Shown piece after piece: positions 35,010 to 43,604 of a DNA stretch of 64,000 bases; position 1 is the first letter of the stretch; each line of letters begins with the position of its first letter. The translations under genes were made by a program, and so were the position numbers. Source of the stretch: SYIM01 sp041182885 (lineage in GTDB: Bacteria; Pseudomonadota; Gammaproteobacteria; Burkholderiales; Burkholderiaceae_E); the NCBI GenBank assembly GCA_049423065.1, contig JBMSQB010000001.1, positions 62,001-126,000 on the forward strand, given 5' to 3'. Under the pieces are notes generated by a model that was not told the DNA's origin, did not search any database, and saw nothing but the letters and a program-made list of their open reading frames with translations.

Positions 35010-37247
35010 TTAGTGGTGACGGCTGATTCGCGAGACCTCTGGCAAGCGCCGCAGGTTGCGAAGCACTCGGGCCAGATGAACCCGGTCGCGCACCATCAGA
35101 ATGAAGCGAAGCGAGGCAACCCGTTCTGCGCTTTCGTCCATGGACACATGCGCGATGTTGGCCTCGCTCGCGGCGATTTCGGCGGCAACCCTGCCCAGCA
35201 CGCCGCGGTCATTGCGGACGCTCACTTCCAGCTCGGAGCGGAAGGAGCCGCTGACCTGCTCGGACCAGTCAACGTCGACCCAGCGCTCGGCATCGCGATC
35301 GCGCTGGCGGAGCGCCGTGCTGCAGTCGGCCCGGTGCAATACCAGCCCATGTCCGCCCCGAAGATGGCCGACCACGGAGTCGCCGGGTAGCGGGAAGCAG
35401 CAGGTGGAATAGCTGACGGCACTGCCCTCGTTGCCAGTGATCACCATGGGTGCCGGCCGCGGCAGCATGAGCGCCGCAGGCGTGGCCGCCGTTTGCAGCG
35501 CGATGGTGCGCGCCACGACGGGCGCCAGCCGCTTCCCGAGACCAATGTCTGCGTACAACTCCTCTATGGTGCGTACGCCGGAGTCGCGGATTGCGCGGTC
35601 GAGCACCGTGGTTTCGAGCGAACCAAGCGCGATTCGAAGCGCTGCGAGTGATTGCTCGAGAAGCCGCCGCCCCAGCATTGCAGATTCCCGATAACTGAGC
35701 GTGCGGAGACTGTGCCGGATGCTGGCGCGCGCCTTGCCTGTGCGCACGAATGCAAGCCAACTCGGGTCGGGACGCGAGGTGGAATCGGTGAGCACCTCCA
35801 CCACATCGCCGTTGACCAGTTCGGTTCGCAGCGGCACCAGCTCCTCGTTGACCCGACAGCCCACCGCGCGATCGCCGATGTCGGTGTGGATGGAATACGC
35901 ATAGTCGAGCACGGTCGCCCCGCGCGGCATGGCGCGAATCTCGCCCCTGGGCGTGAACACATACACGGCATCGGGGAACAGATCGACCTTGACATGCTCG
36001 ATGAATTCAAGCGAATCACCGGTTTGACTCTGGATGTCGAGCAGGGACTGCAGCCACTGATGGGTGCGGGTGTGAAGCTCGGAGAAGCTCACGTGGTGCG
36101 CCTTGTACAGCCAGTGCGCCGCAACGCCCGACTGCGCCACGCGCTGCATCTCGTGGGTACGGATCTGAAACTCGACCGGTGTGCCGAACGGCCCGACCAG
36201 CGTGGTGTGCAGCGACTGGTAGCCATTGATCTTGGGAATGGCGATGTAGTCTTTGAAACGCCCCGGGACCGGCTTGAAGGTGGTGTGGAGTGCCCCGAGC
36301 GCCAGGTAGCACTGCGGCACCGTGTCGACAATGACCCGCATGCCGTAGATGTCGAGCACCTGCGCAAACGACAGGTGCTTCTCGCGCATCTTGGTGTGAA
36401 TGGCGTAAATGGACTTCTCGCGACCCTGCACCTGCGCGCCCTGGACGCCTGCCTCGGGCAACGCCTTGTTTGCAGCCTCGAGAATGCGCCCCAGCACCTC
36501 GCGGCGGTTGCCGCGCGCAGCCTGCACGGCTTTTTTCAGGGTGCGGTAACGGAACGGATGGGTCGACCGGAAAGCGAGGTCCTGCAGGTCGCGATAAAGG
36601 CTGTTGAGCCCCAGCCGGTGCGCGATGGGCGCGTAGATGTCCAGGGTTTCCTGCGCGATACGCCGCTGTCGGGCCGCGGGCAGTGCCTCAAGGGTCTGCA
36701 TGTTGTGCAGCCGGTCGGCGAGCTTGATCAGAATGACCCGCACGTCGCGGGCCATGGCAAGGAGCATCTTCCGAAAGCTCTCCGCCTGCTGGTGTTCCTT
36801 GGAGGCGAACTCGACCCGGTCGAGCTTGGACACGCCATCCACAATGTCGGCGACCGCCGAGCCGAATCGTTCAGCCAGAATCTGCTTGGCGACCGTGGTG
36901 TCTTCGATCACATCATGGAGAAGGGCCGCCATGAGCGAATCGGCATCCAGTCGCCAGCCGGACAGGATTTCGGCTACCGCGATCGGATGCGAGATGTAGG
37001 GCTCGCCGCTTGACCGGAACTGACCGAGATGGGCCTGATCGCCAAAGCGGTAGGCTTCGCGGATGCGGCGCAGGTCGTCTTCGCCGAGGTACTCGCCCGC
37101 CCGCTGCATGAGCGTGGCAAGCGAGACGATTTTGCGCTCGTCGGCCGGCGCGGCGAACCCGCCACCAGCGGGCAAGCGCTTTCCGGAAAATGAATCGGGC
37201 GGAGGGGGCCTGGACCCCGTCGCAACGCTGGCGAGTCGCTCGGGCAT
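35010..37247 (-). CDS. spoT: SpoT, bifunctional (p)ppGpp synthetase/hydrolase
   Basis: 745 residues from ATG at 37247. The hydrolase domain is active-looking: HPIAVAEIL and the HD pair His111-Asp112 in ALLHDVIEDT. The synthetase domain has the bifunctional RXKD motif, RFKD starting at Arg330, followed by YIAIPKINGYQSLHT. TGS (VYVFTPRGEIRAMPRGATVLD) and ACT (NDRGVLGRVAAEIAASEANI) domains follow. The first 40 residues are a poorly conserved Pro/Ala-rich extension and no strong ribosome site precedes the ATG, so a later start is possible. Downstream of gmk-rpoZ in the usual order. Confidence 0.95.
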   Translation of the reverse strand: MPERLASVATGSRPPPPDSFSGKRLPAGGGFAAPADERKIVSLATLMQRAGEYLGEDDLRRIREAYRFGDQAHLGQFRSSGEPYISHPIAVAEILSGWRLDADSLMAALLHDVIEDTTVAKQILAERFGSAVADIVDGVSKLDRVEFASKEHQQAESFRKMLLAMARDVRVILIKLADRLHNMQTLEALPAARQRRIAQETLDIYAPIAHRLGLNSLYRDLQDLAFRSTHPFRYRTLKKAVQAARGNRREVLGRILEAANKALPEAGVQGAQVQGREKSIYAIHTKMREKHLSFAQVLDIYGMRVIVDTVPQCYLALGALHTTFKPVPGRFKDYIAIPKINGYQSLHTTLVGPFGTPVEFQIRTHEMQRVAQSGVAAHWLYKAHHVSFSELHTRTHQWLQSLLDIQSQTGDSLEFIEHVKVDLFPDAVYVFTPRGEIRAMPRGATVLDYAYSIHTDIGDRAVGCRVNEELVPLRTELVNGDVVEVLTDSTSRPDPSWLAFVRTGKARASIRHSLRTLSYRESAMLGRRLLEQSLAALRIALGSLETTVLDRAIRDSGVRTIEELYADIGLGKRLAPVVARTIALQTAATPAALMLPRPAPMVITGNEGSAVSYSTCCFPLPGDSVVGHLRGGHGLVLHRADCSTALRQRDRDAERWVDVDWSEQVSGSFRSELEVSVRNDRGVLGRVAAEIAASEANIAHVSMDESAERVASLRFILMVRDRVHLARVLRNLRRLPEVSRISRHH

Positions 37248-37267
37248 GGGGAGCGACGCGCTCTGGC

Positions 37268-37471
37268 TCAGGTGGGAACCCGGCGCAGCATTTCCTGGCC
37301 GACTTTGCCGGCCGCAATTTCGCGCAGAGCGGTGACCGTGGGTTTGTCACGGGATTCGAGCTTGGGCGCATGACCCTGCGCCAGCATGCGTGCGCGATAA
37401 GTGGCCGCCAGGGTGAGCTCGAACCGATTCGGGATTTGCTTCAGGCAGTCTTCAACGGTGATGCGTGCCAT
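37268..37471 (-). CDS. rpoZ: RNA polymerase omega subunit
   Basis: 67 residues. MARITVEDCLKQIPNRFELTLAA is the omega N-terminus, followed by ARMLAQGHAPKLES and KPTVTALREIAAGKVG. Omega stabilises the beta' subunit, and in proteobacteria forms part of a ppGpp binding site, which makes its location between gmk and spoT meaningful. 33 bases after gmk, 20 before spoT. Confidence 0.97.
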   Translation of the reverse strand: MARITVEDCLKQIPNRFELTLAATYRARMLAQGHAPKLESRDKPTVTALREIAAGKVGQEMLRRVPT

Positions 37472-37504
37472 GGGGAACCATTGGTAGTGGAAGGGTGGGG
37501 CGAT

Positions 37505-38137
37505 TCAGCGAGCCAGACGCAACTGAGAAAACACCACGGGGTTGCGCGCAAGCTGGCGCGAATATCGCAACCGAGCCGCGCGGACCACAGCGCGAAGCTG
37601 CTCGAGAGCGATGCCAAAGTCTTGATTGATAATAACATATTCGAATCGCTCGGCCTGCGCGAGCTCGGCCTGCGCGGCGTCTATCCTGCGCTGGATCACG
37701 GTCTCCGCATCCTGGGCGCGGGCGCGCAGCCGCCGCGCCAGTTCCTCGATCGATGGCGGCGCAATGAAGATACCGACCGCATCCGGATAGAGGCGCTTCA
37801 CCTGCTCGGCGCCCTGGCAGTCAATTTCCAGGATGATGTCCTGGCCCTTGGCCATCTGCGCCTCGATCCAGGCCCGCGAGGTGCCATAGAGGTTGTCATG
37901 CACGCGGGCCCACTCAAGGAACTCGCCCTCGCTGCGGCGGCGCTCGAACTCCTCGACGCCGATGAAGCGGTAGTCGATCCCGTCACGCTCGCCGGGACGG
38001 GGCTGCCGCGTGGTGAACGATACCGACAGCCGGACATCGGGTTCGTTCTGCAGCAACCCGCGCACCAGAGAGGTTTTGCCGGCGCCTGAGGGGGCGACGA
38101 TCACGAACAGACTGCCCGGATTTTCAGTGCGGCTCAT
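37505..38137 (-). CDS. gmk: Guanylate kinase
   Basis: 210 residues. P-loop APSGAGKTSLVRGLL, the GMP-binding segment SVSFTTRQPRPGERDGIDYRF, and ILEIDCQGAEQVKR. Converts GMP to GDP. It overlaps yicC by 4 bases. Linked to rpoZ and spoT in the (p)ppGpp/GTP operon; (p)ppGpp inhibits Gmk in some bacteria, though generally not in proteobacteria. Confidence 0.97.
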   Translation of the reverse strand: MSRTENPGSLFVIVAPSGAGKTSLVRGLLQNEPDVRLSVSFTTRQPRPGERDGIDYRFIGVEEFERRRSEGEFLEWARVHDNLYGTSRAWIEAQMAKGQDIILEIDCQGAEQVKRLYPDAVGIFIAPPSIEELARRLRARAQDAETVIQRRIDAAQAELAQAERFEYVIINQDFGIALEQLRAVVRAARLRYSRQLARNPVVFSQLRLAR

Positions 38138-39009
38138 TCGAGGTTTTGCACCTGTTCGCGGATCTGTTCGATGAGCAGCTTCAGGTCGATCGCTGCGCGG
38201 GAGAGGTCGACGATTGCTGCCTTCGAACCCAGGGTGTTGGCCTCCCGGTTCAGTTCCTGAAGCAGAAAATCGAGCCGCTTGCCGACTGGGCCCGCCCCGC
38301 TGCAGGCGTCGCGCAATTCATCGAGGTGGGCCAGCAGACGGTCAAGTTCTTCGGTGACGTCGGCACGCATTCCGTAGAGCGCGAGTTCCTGCCTGACACG
38401 GGCCATGGTTTCCTCGACCGGCACGCGCGAGCCCAACGATTCAACCGCTGCCTGCAGACGTTCGGATAACCGCTTTTCGTGCGCCGCGAGCAGTTCCGGG
38501 CCGCGCTCGCGAAGCGGCTTCACGATCTGGGCGATGGCCTGGGCGCGCTCGGCAATAACGGCCACGAGACGGGCGCCTTCGCGGGCACGGTGAGCGAGGA
38601 AACCCTCCAGCGCTTCGCGCCCGGCATCGACTGCGAGCGCCGCGAGCGCGAGGGCGGCGTCGTCTTCAGCGAGCACGCCCGGCCAGCGCAGAACCTCGGC
38701 GACTGTCGGGGCGGCTGCGTCGGGGATCCGGGCCCGCACCTCGTCGCTGAGCGCGATCAGCCGCTCGAGCGCATCGGTCTGGATGACCTGCCCGCTGCCC
38801 CGCCCAGTCGCGCTGCGAAAACTGATCCGGCACTCCACCTTGCCTCGCTGGACCGCAGCGGAAATTTGCTCGCGAAGCGCGGCTTCCGCCGCCCGAAGGT
38901 CGTCCGGCGCGCGAAACGACAGATCGAGAAATCGGGCGTTGACGCTGCGGATCTCGACACTGACCGACCCCGCTTCGCCTTCGCGCAGGGCTGTGGCAAA
39001 ACCGGTCAT
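38134..39009 (-). CDS. yicC: YicC/YloC-family endoribonuclease
   Basis: 291 residues from ATG at 39009 (MTGFATALREGEAG); the frame is open far upstream but that is noncoding. YicC_N features: VEIRSVNARFLDLSFRAPDDLR and EAALREQISAAVQRGKVEC; the C-terminal DUF1732 part has RVRQELALYGMRADVTEELDR, HLDELRDAC, GKRLDFLLQELNREANTLGSKA. YicC is a conserved ribonuclease implicated in sRNA turnover. Divergent from rph with 151 bases between. Confidence 0.95.
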   Translation of the reverse strand: MTGFATALREGEAGSVSVEIRSVNARFLDLSFRAPDDLRAAEAALREQISAAVQRGKVECRISFRSATGRGSGQVIQTDALERLIALSDEVRARIPDAAAPTVAEVLRWPGVLAEDDAALALAALAVDAGREALEGFLAHRAREGARLVAVIAERAQAIAQIVKPLRERGPELLAAHEKRLSERLQAAVESLGSRVPVEETMARVRQELALYGMRADVTEELDRLLAHLDELRDACSGAGPVGKRLDFLLQELNREANTLGSKAAIVDLSRAAIDLKLLIEQIREQVQNLE

Positions 39010-39160
39010 GCTCTGGATGGGACGTGGGTCGCCCGGCTTCTTAGTCAAGGATGTCGGCCGTTCTGTTAACCTCGGTTGCAGCAGGATTGTAAGGAATTCG
39101 ATCGCCGAAGGGGTCGTTGCGGCCCACCGAATGATCGGGTTCCCTTGACCGGAGGGTTCA

Positions 39161-39904
39161 ATGTCGGGCAGGACATCAGGGCGCGCCGCCAGCGCGCTGC
39201 GCGAAGTTCGGATTGTGCGTGGATTCACGCGGCACGCGGAAGGGTCGGTGCTGATCGAGTGCGGCGATACCCGCGTGTTGTGCACAGCCAGTATCGAAGC
39301 CAAGGTCCCGGGCTTTCTGAAAGGGGCAGGGCAGGGCTGGCTCACGGCAGAGTACGGAATGCTGCCGCGGTCCACCCACACCCGCAGCGACCGCGAAGCC
39401 GCACGGGGGAAACAAAGCGGGCGAACGCAGGAGATCCAGCGCCTGATCGGTCGCAGTCTGCGATCGGTGTTTGACCTCACGCTCCTTGGCGAGCGAACCA
39501 TCACCCTCGACTGTGATGTGCTGCAGGCCGATGGTGGCACGCGCTGCGCGTCGATCACCGGCGCATTCGTGGCCGCCTGTGATGCAGTGGCTGCGCTCCT
39601 GCGAACCGGAGCCATTGCGCGAACACCGATTCGCGACCAGGTCGCGGCGGTATCGGTCGGAATCGTTGGCGGTCATCCTGTGCTCGACCTCGACTATGGA
39701 GAGGATTCGGGTTGCGACACCGATCTGAATGTGGTCATGACGGGCCGTGGCGGTTTCGTCGAGGTGCAGGGCACTGCCGAGGGCGAGCCGTTTTCGAGGC
39801 TTGAACTCGACACCCTGATTGCGCTCGCCGCCCAGGGAATCGGTGAACTCGTGTCGGCCCAGCGAAGCGCCCTGGGCGCGAATCACCCGGCGCTGCCGGT
39901 CTGA
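39161..39904 (+). CDS. rph: Ribonuclease PH
   Basis: 247 residues. Phosphorolytic 3'-to-5' exonuclease that trims tRNA 3' ends. Motifs: GSVLIECGDTRVLCTASIE, GWLTAEYGMLPRSTHTR, GRTQEIQRLIGRSLR (the phosphate-binding region) and TLDCDVLQADGGTRCASITGA. Full length; the beginning of a unit with rdgB (20-base gap) and hemW. Confidence 0.96.
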   Translation: MSGRTSGRAASALREVRIVRGFTRHAEGSVLIECGDTRVLCTASIEAKVPGFLKGAGQGWLTAEYGMLPRSTHTRSDREAARGKQSGRTQEIQRLIGRSLRSVFDLTLLGERTITLDCDVLQADGGTRCASITGAFVAACDAVAALLRTGAIARTPIRDQVAAVSVGIVGGHPVLDLDYGEDSGCDTDLNVVMTGRGGFVEVQGTAEGEPFSRLELDTLIALAAQGIGELVSAQRSALGANHPALPV

Positions 39905-39924
39905 ACCGCGTATCTGCGCAGAGG

Positions 39925-40569
39925 ATGCCGTTGAACGCTGTTGCAGACGCCAGGCTGGTTCTTGCGAGCGGCAACGCCGGCAAACTTCGCGAGTTTGATG
40001 CCCTGTTGAGGCCGCTGGGATTCGACCTGGTGCCGCAGTCCTCGCTGGGGGTGACCGAGGCTGATGAGCCGTTCGACACCTTCGTCGAGAACGCGCTGGC
40101 AAAGGCGCGTCATGCGGCGCGCTCAACCGGACTGCCGGCCCTCGCCGACGACTCGGGGATTTGCGTGCGTGCGCTGGGTGGCATGCCCGGGGTGCGCTCG
40201 GCCCGCTACGCGGCGCTCGCAGGCGGCGAGCACTCCGATCACGCGAACAACGCGCGACTGGTCGCCGAGCTCGCCGGGCAGGCGGACCGGCAGGCGAGCT
40301 ATGTGTGCGTGCTGGTGCTGGTTCGGCATGCAACTGACCCCATGCCGCTGATCGCCGAGGCGCAATGGCATGGCGAAGTCATTGCATCGCCGCGCGGCGC
40401 CGGTGGCTTTGGTTATGACCCCTATTTCTGGTTGGCTGACGAAGGCTGCACCGCGGCCGAATTGACCGCCTCGCGCAAGAACCAGATCAGCCACCGAGGC
40501 CGGGCCCTGCGGGCGCTGGTTGAGCGATTGAGGGCGGGCGCTGGCGTCGTGCCGCCCGGGGCCCGGTGA
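39925..40569 (+). CDS. rdgB: RdgB/HAM1 noncanonical purine NTP pyrophosphatase
   Basis: 214 residues. Removes dITP and XTP from the nucleotide pool. LVLASGNAGKLREFDALL, FVENALAKARHAA, ALADDSGICVRALGG, GFGYDPYFW and SHRGRALRAL are the family signatures in order. ATG at 39925. Overlaps hemW by 4 bases; the preceding rph gene gives the usual rph-rdgB pairing. Confidence 0.95.
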   Translation: MPLNAVADARLVLASGNAGKLREFDALLRPLGFDLVPQSSLGVTEADEPFDTFVENALAKARHAARSTGLPALADDSGICVRALGGMPGVRSARYAALAGGEHSDHANNARLVAELAGQADRQASYVCVLVLVRHATDPMPLIAEAQWHGEVIASPRGAGGFGYDPYFWLADEGCTAAELTASRKNQISHRGRALRALVERLRAGAGVVPPGAR

Positions 40570-41831
40570 GCGAGGCGCGGGTTCAGTGGCTGCGCCCTGC
40601 GCCCGCCGTGGCCGAATCCGGGGTGACTGCGCCGCCGCCGCTGTCGGTCTATGTCCACCTGCCCTGGTGCCTGGCCAAATGCCCTTACTGCGACTTCAAT
40701 TCCCATACCTGGCGCGGCTCTGGGGGGCTGCCGGAAGACGATTATCTGGATGCCCTGCAGGCCGATCTGGAAGGGGCGCTCCCTCTGGTCTGGGGACGCG
40801 CCGTACAAACGGTGTTTGTGGGGGGCGGCACGCCCAGCCTGTTCTCGCCGGGCGCCATTGATCGGCTGCTCACGCTCCTCAGAACACGTTTGCGCTTTGT
40901 GGCCGGCGCCGAGGTCACGATGGAAGCCAACCCCGGGACCTTCGAAGCGCAGCGCTTTCGCGACTTCGCTGCGGCGGGCGTCAATCGGCTGTCGATCGGC
41001 GTGCAGACCTTCAACGATCGTGCGCTGCAGGCGATCGGGCGTGTCCATGACGCGGCACAGGCTCGCGCGGCGGTAGACCTCGCAGCCAAGGTCTTTGACA
41101 CCTTCAATGTCGACCTGATGTACGCGCTTCCCGGGCAGTCGCTCCGGGATCTCGAGGCCGATCTTGACGAGGCGCAGGGGCGTGGCGCACCGCACCTGTC
41201 GTGCTATCACCTGACCCTTGAGCCCGGGACGCCGTTCGCGCGTCGTCCCCCTCCGCTTCCCGACGACGAGGTGTCCGCCGACATGGAGGCGCTGGTGGAA
41301 GCGACGTGTGCGAAGGCGGGGCTCGAGCGCTATGAGGTTTCTGCCTATGCACGGCCGGGCCACCGCTGCCGTCACAACCTCAACTACTGGCAGTTCGGCG
41401 ACTATCTTGGAATCGGGGCTGGGGCGCACGGCAAACTTTCGTTTGCGAGCCGGATCGTGCGCCAGGCCAGGGTGCGTCAGCCGGCGCGCTATCTGGCCGC
41501 TCTCGCTGGGGAGGCGTTTGCACACGGGCGCGATCTGCCGCCCGATCCAGCCGATGCGGCCGTTGAGGCAGCGCCCTGGCTTGATGAAATCCGTGTGGTG
41601 GGCACCCCGGACCTGCCGTTTGAGTTCATGCTCAACGCGCTTCGGCTGGTGGAGGGGGTGCCGGTTCAACTGTTTCTTGAGCGGACGGGGCTATCGTTCG
41701 CGTCAATTGCCCAGACCGTCGAGCAGGCCCAGGCGCGCGGGCTCCTCGACGGTCGCCCAGGACTGATCCGGGCCACACCGCTTGGGTTGCGTTTTCTGAA
41801 TGATCTTCAAGCGATGTTTCTGACCAGGTAA
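40566..41831 (+). CDS. hemW: HemW, radical SAM haem chaperone
   Basis: 421 residues from GTG at 40566, inside the rdgB stop. Radical SAM cysteines Cys35, Cys39 and Cys42 in WCLAKCPYC. Then VFVGGGTPSLF, EVTMEANPGTFE and RLSIGVQTFND, and a C-terminal HemN-like domain. HemW binds haem and inserts it into respiratory proteins; it lacks the residues needed for coproporphyrinogen oxidation, so older names such as HemN-like are misleading. Confidence 0.95.
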   Translation: MSEARVQWLRPAPAVAESGVTAPPPLSVYVHLPWCLAKCPYCDFNSHTWRGSGGLPEDDYLDALQADLEGALPLVWGRAVQTVFVGGGTPSLFSPGAIDRLLTLLRTRLRFVAGAEVTMEANPGTFEAQRFRDFAAAGVNRLSIGVQTFNDRALQAIGRVHDAAQARAAVDLAAKVFDTFNVDLMYALPGQSLRDLEADLDEAQGRGAPHLSCYHLTLEPGTPFARRPPPLPDDEVSADMEALVEATCAKAGLERYEVSAYARPGHRCRHNLNYWQFGDYLGIGAGAHGKLSFASRIVRQARVRQPARYLAALAGEAFAHGRDLPPDPADAAVEAAPWLDEIRVVGTPDLPFEFMLNALRLVEGVPVQLFLERTGLSFASIAQTVEQAQARGLLDGRPGLIRATPLGLRFLNDLQAMFLTR

Positions 41832-41870
41832 GCCCACTGGGTTCGCACCATATTGAGGCGTTGACGGGTG

Positions 41871-41891
41871 TTTGCACTAGAATTGTGCAAA
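41871..41891 (+). promoter_or_regulatory. NtrC-binding site upstream of glnA
   Basis: TTTGCAC-TAGAATT-GTGCAAA has perfect 7-base inverted arms and matches the NtrC consensus TGCACN7GTGCA. It lies about 60 bases upstream of the sigma54 promoter, a suitable distance for an enhancer-binding protein reached by DNA looping. A partial second half-site (TTTGGTGCG) follows at about 41920-41930. Confidence 0.85.
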
Positions 41892-41949
41892 CTTGGAGCC
41901 TCGAATGTGATTTCCGCCTTTGTTTGGTGCGGAGATCGGTTCGGGTGAG

Positions 41950-41965
41950 TGGCACGGATGCTGCT
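41950..41965 (+). promoter_or_regulatory. sigma54 (RpoN) promoter of glnA
   Basis: TGGCAC-GGATG-CTGCT has the -24 GG (41951-41952) and -12 GC (41963-41964) at the required 10-base spacing, and matches the consensus TGGCACN5TTGCW in 10 of 11 fixed positions. It is 82 bases upstream of the glnA ATG. Confidence 0.88.
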
Positions 41966-42046
41966 AAATTTCCGCGACAACAATTTCCGCCCGACCCACC
42001 AAAAGATCGGGCGGGCATTTCAACCTGCAGACAGGAGCGCTTCAGC

Positions 42047-43459
42047 ATGGCATCGGCCAAAGACGTGATGAAAATGATTGCGGACAACGAGGTCAAATTC
42101 GTTGATTTCCGCTTCACGGATACCCGCGGTAAAGAGCAGCACGTCTCTGTGCCGAAATCGGCCTTCGACGAAGACAAGTTCACGTCGGGTCACGCCTTTG
42201 ACGGCTCATCCATTGCCGGCTGGAAGGGTATTGAGGCTTCGGACATGCTGTTGATGCCGGATGCCGACACCGCGCAAATGGACCCGTTCCGCGAGGAGCC
42301 CACGCTCATCCTCTCCTGCGACGTGATCGAACCGTCGGATGGCAAGGGCTACTCGCGCGATCCCCGCTCGATCGCGAAGCGGGCCGAGGCTTACCTCAAG
42401 TCAACCGGCATTGGTGATACCGCCTTCTTCGGTCCCGAGCCCGAATTCTTCATTTTTGATTCGGTCACCTGGAACGTCGACATGTCGGGCTGCGGGGTCA
42501 AGATCAGTTCCGAGGAAGCGGCGTGGTCGTCGGGTCGCGAATATGAAGGTGGGAACCTCGCGCACCGGCCAGCGGTCAAGGGCGGTTATTTCCCCGTGCC
42601 ACCCGTTGACTCGTTCCAGGACATGCGCTCCGAGATGTGCCTGATCCTCGAGCAGATGGGGGTGCCCGTGGAGGTGCATCACCATGAGGTCGCGGGTGCG
42701 GGTCAGTGCGAAATCGGCACCAAGTTCTCGACGCTGGTCCGCCGGGCCGACTGGACCCAGTTGCTCAAGTACGTGGTGCTCAATGTTGCACACAGCTATG
42801 GCAAGACCGCCACGTTCATGCCCAAGCCCGTGGTGGGTGACAACGGCTCCGGCATGCACGTGCACCAGTCGGTCTGGAAAGATGGCGTGAACCTGTTCGC
42901 TGGCGACAAGTACGCCGGGCTGTCGGACTTCGCGCTCTACTACATCGGCGGCATCATCAAGCATGCCCGCGCGCTCAACGCAATCACCAACCCCGGCACC
43001 AACTCGTACAAGCGCCTGGTCCCCGGTTTCGAAGCCCCGGTGAAACTTGCCTACTCGGCGCGCAACCGCTCGGCATCGATCCGCATTCCTTACGTGGCCA
43101 ATCCCAAGGGTCGCCGGATCGAGGTGCGCTTCCCTGATCCCACCGCCAACTCCTACCTCGCCTTCTCCGCCATGCTGATGGCCGGCCTGGATGGTGTGCA
43201 GAACAAGATTCACCCGGGTGAGGCAGCCGACAAGAACCTGTACGACCTGCCGCCTGAGGAAGACGCGAAGATCCCGACCGTCTGCTCCTCGCTCGATCAG
43301 GCGCTCGATTACCTCGACAAGGACCGCGAGTTCCTGACCCGTGGTGGTGTCTTCAGCAACGACATGATCGATTCGTACATCGCACTCAAGATGGAAGAGG
43401 TCACCCGGTTCCGGATGACCACGCATCCGGTTGAGTTCGACATGTACTACTCGCTCTGA
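42047..43459 (+). CDS. glnA: Glutamine synthetase, type I
   Basis: 470 residues from ATG at 42047, with AGGAG at 42033-42037 (AGGAGCGCTTCAGC before the ATG). The open frame starts earlier at 41861, but that part overlaps the promoter and is not coding. Features: VDFRFTDTRGKEQHVSVP, FDGSSIAGWKGIEASDM, GPEPEFFIFD, HHHEVAGAGQCEIGTKF, and the adenylylation site, Tyr399 in NLYDLPPEED, which marks GSI-beta enzymes controlled by GlnE. This is the central ammonium-assimilation enzyme, here under NtrC and sigma54. Confidence 0.97.
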   Translation: MASAKDVMKMIADNEVKFVDFRFTDTRGKEQHVSVPKSAFDEDKFTSGHAFDGSSIAGWKGIEASDMLLMPDADTAQMDPFREEPTLILSCDVIEPSDGKGYSRDPRSIAKRAEAYLKSTGIGDTAFFGPEPEFFIFDSVTWNVDMSGCGVKISSEEAAWSSGREYEGGNLAHRPAVKGGYFPVPPVDSFQDMRSEMCLILEQMGVPVEVHHHEVAGAGQCEIGTKFSTLVRRADWTQLLKYVVLNVAHSYGKTATFMPKPVVGDNGSGMHVHQSVWKDGVNLFAGDKYAGLSDFALYYIGGIIKHARALNAITNPGTNSYKRLVPGFEAPVKLAYSARNRSASIRIPYVANPKGRRIEVRFPDPTANSYLAFSAMLMAGLDGVQNKIHPGEAADKNLYDLPPEEDAKIPTVCSSLDQALDYLDKDREFLTRGGVFSNDMIDSYIALKMEEVTRFRMTTHPVEFDMYYSL

Positions 43460-43524
43460 TCAGGCGCGCTGCCGCGTATCGCCAGTCCGGGAGCGCGGCA
43501 CATGCAGCAGGATGAAAGCATGAC

Positions 43525-43554
43525 GACGGGGCGGTTATCCGCCCCGTCTTTTTT
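43525..43554 (+). terminator. Strong intrinsic terminator after glnA
   Basis: GACGGGGCGG-TTAT-CCGCCCCGTC forms a perfect 10-base stem with a 4-base loop, followed directly by TTTTTT. It lies 65 bases after the glnA stop and separates glnA from ntrBC, probably limiting ntrBC expression from the glnA promoter. Confidence 0.95.
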
Positions 43555-43604
43555 GGGCGGTTCATCCGGCGGTACCCTTTTCGTCCATCGTGCGGAATGT
43601 AGCC

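Noticed and set aside
35652..37013. 453-codon plus-strand frame opposite spoT
   Set aside because: Shadow of spoT, whose HD and RFKD motifs are all on the minus strand.
41861..42046. N-terminal 62-codon extension of glutamine synthetase
   Set aside because: It contains the NtrC box and sigma54 promoter; the ATG at 42047 follows a good ribosome site and matches family length.
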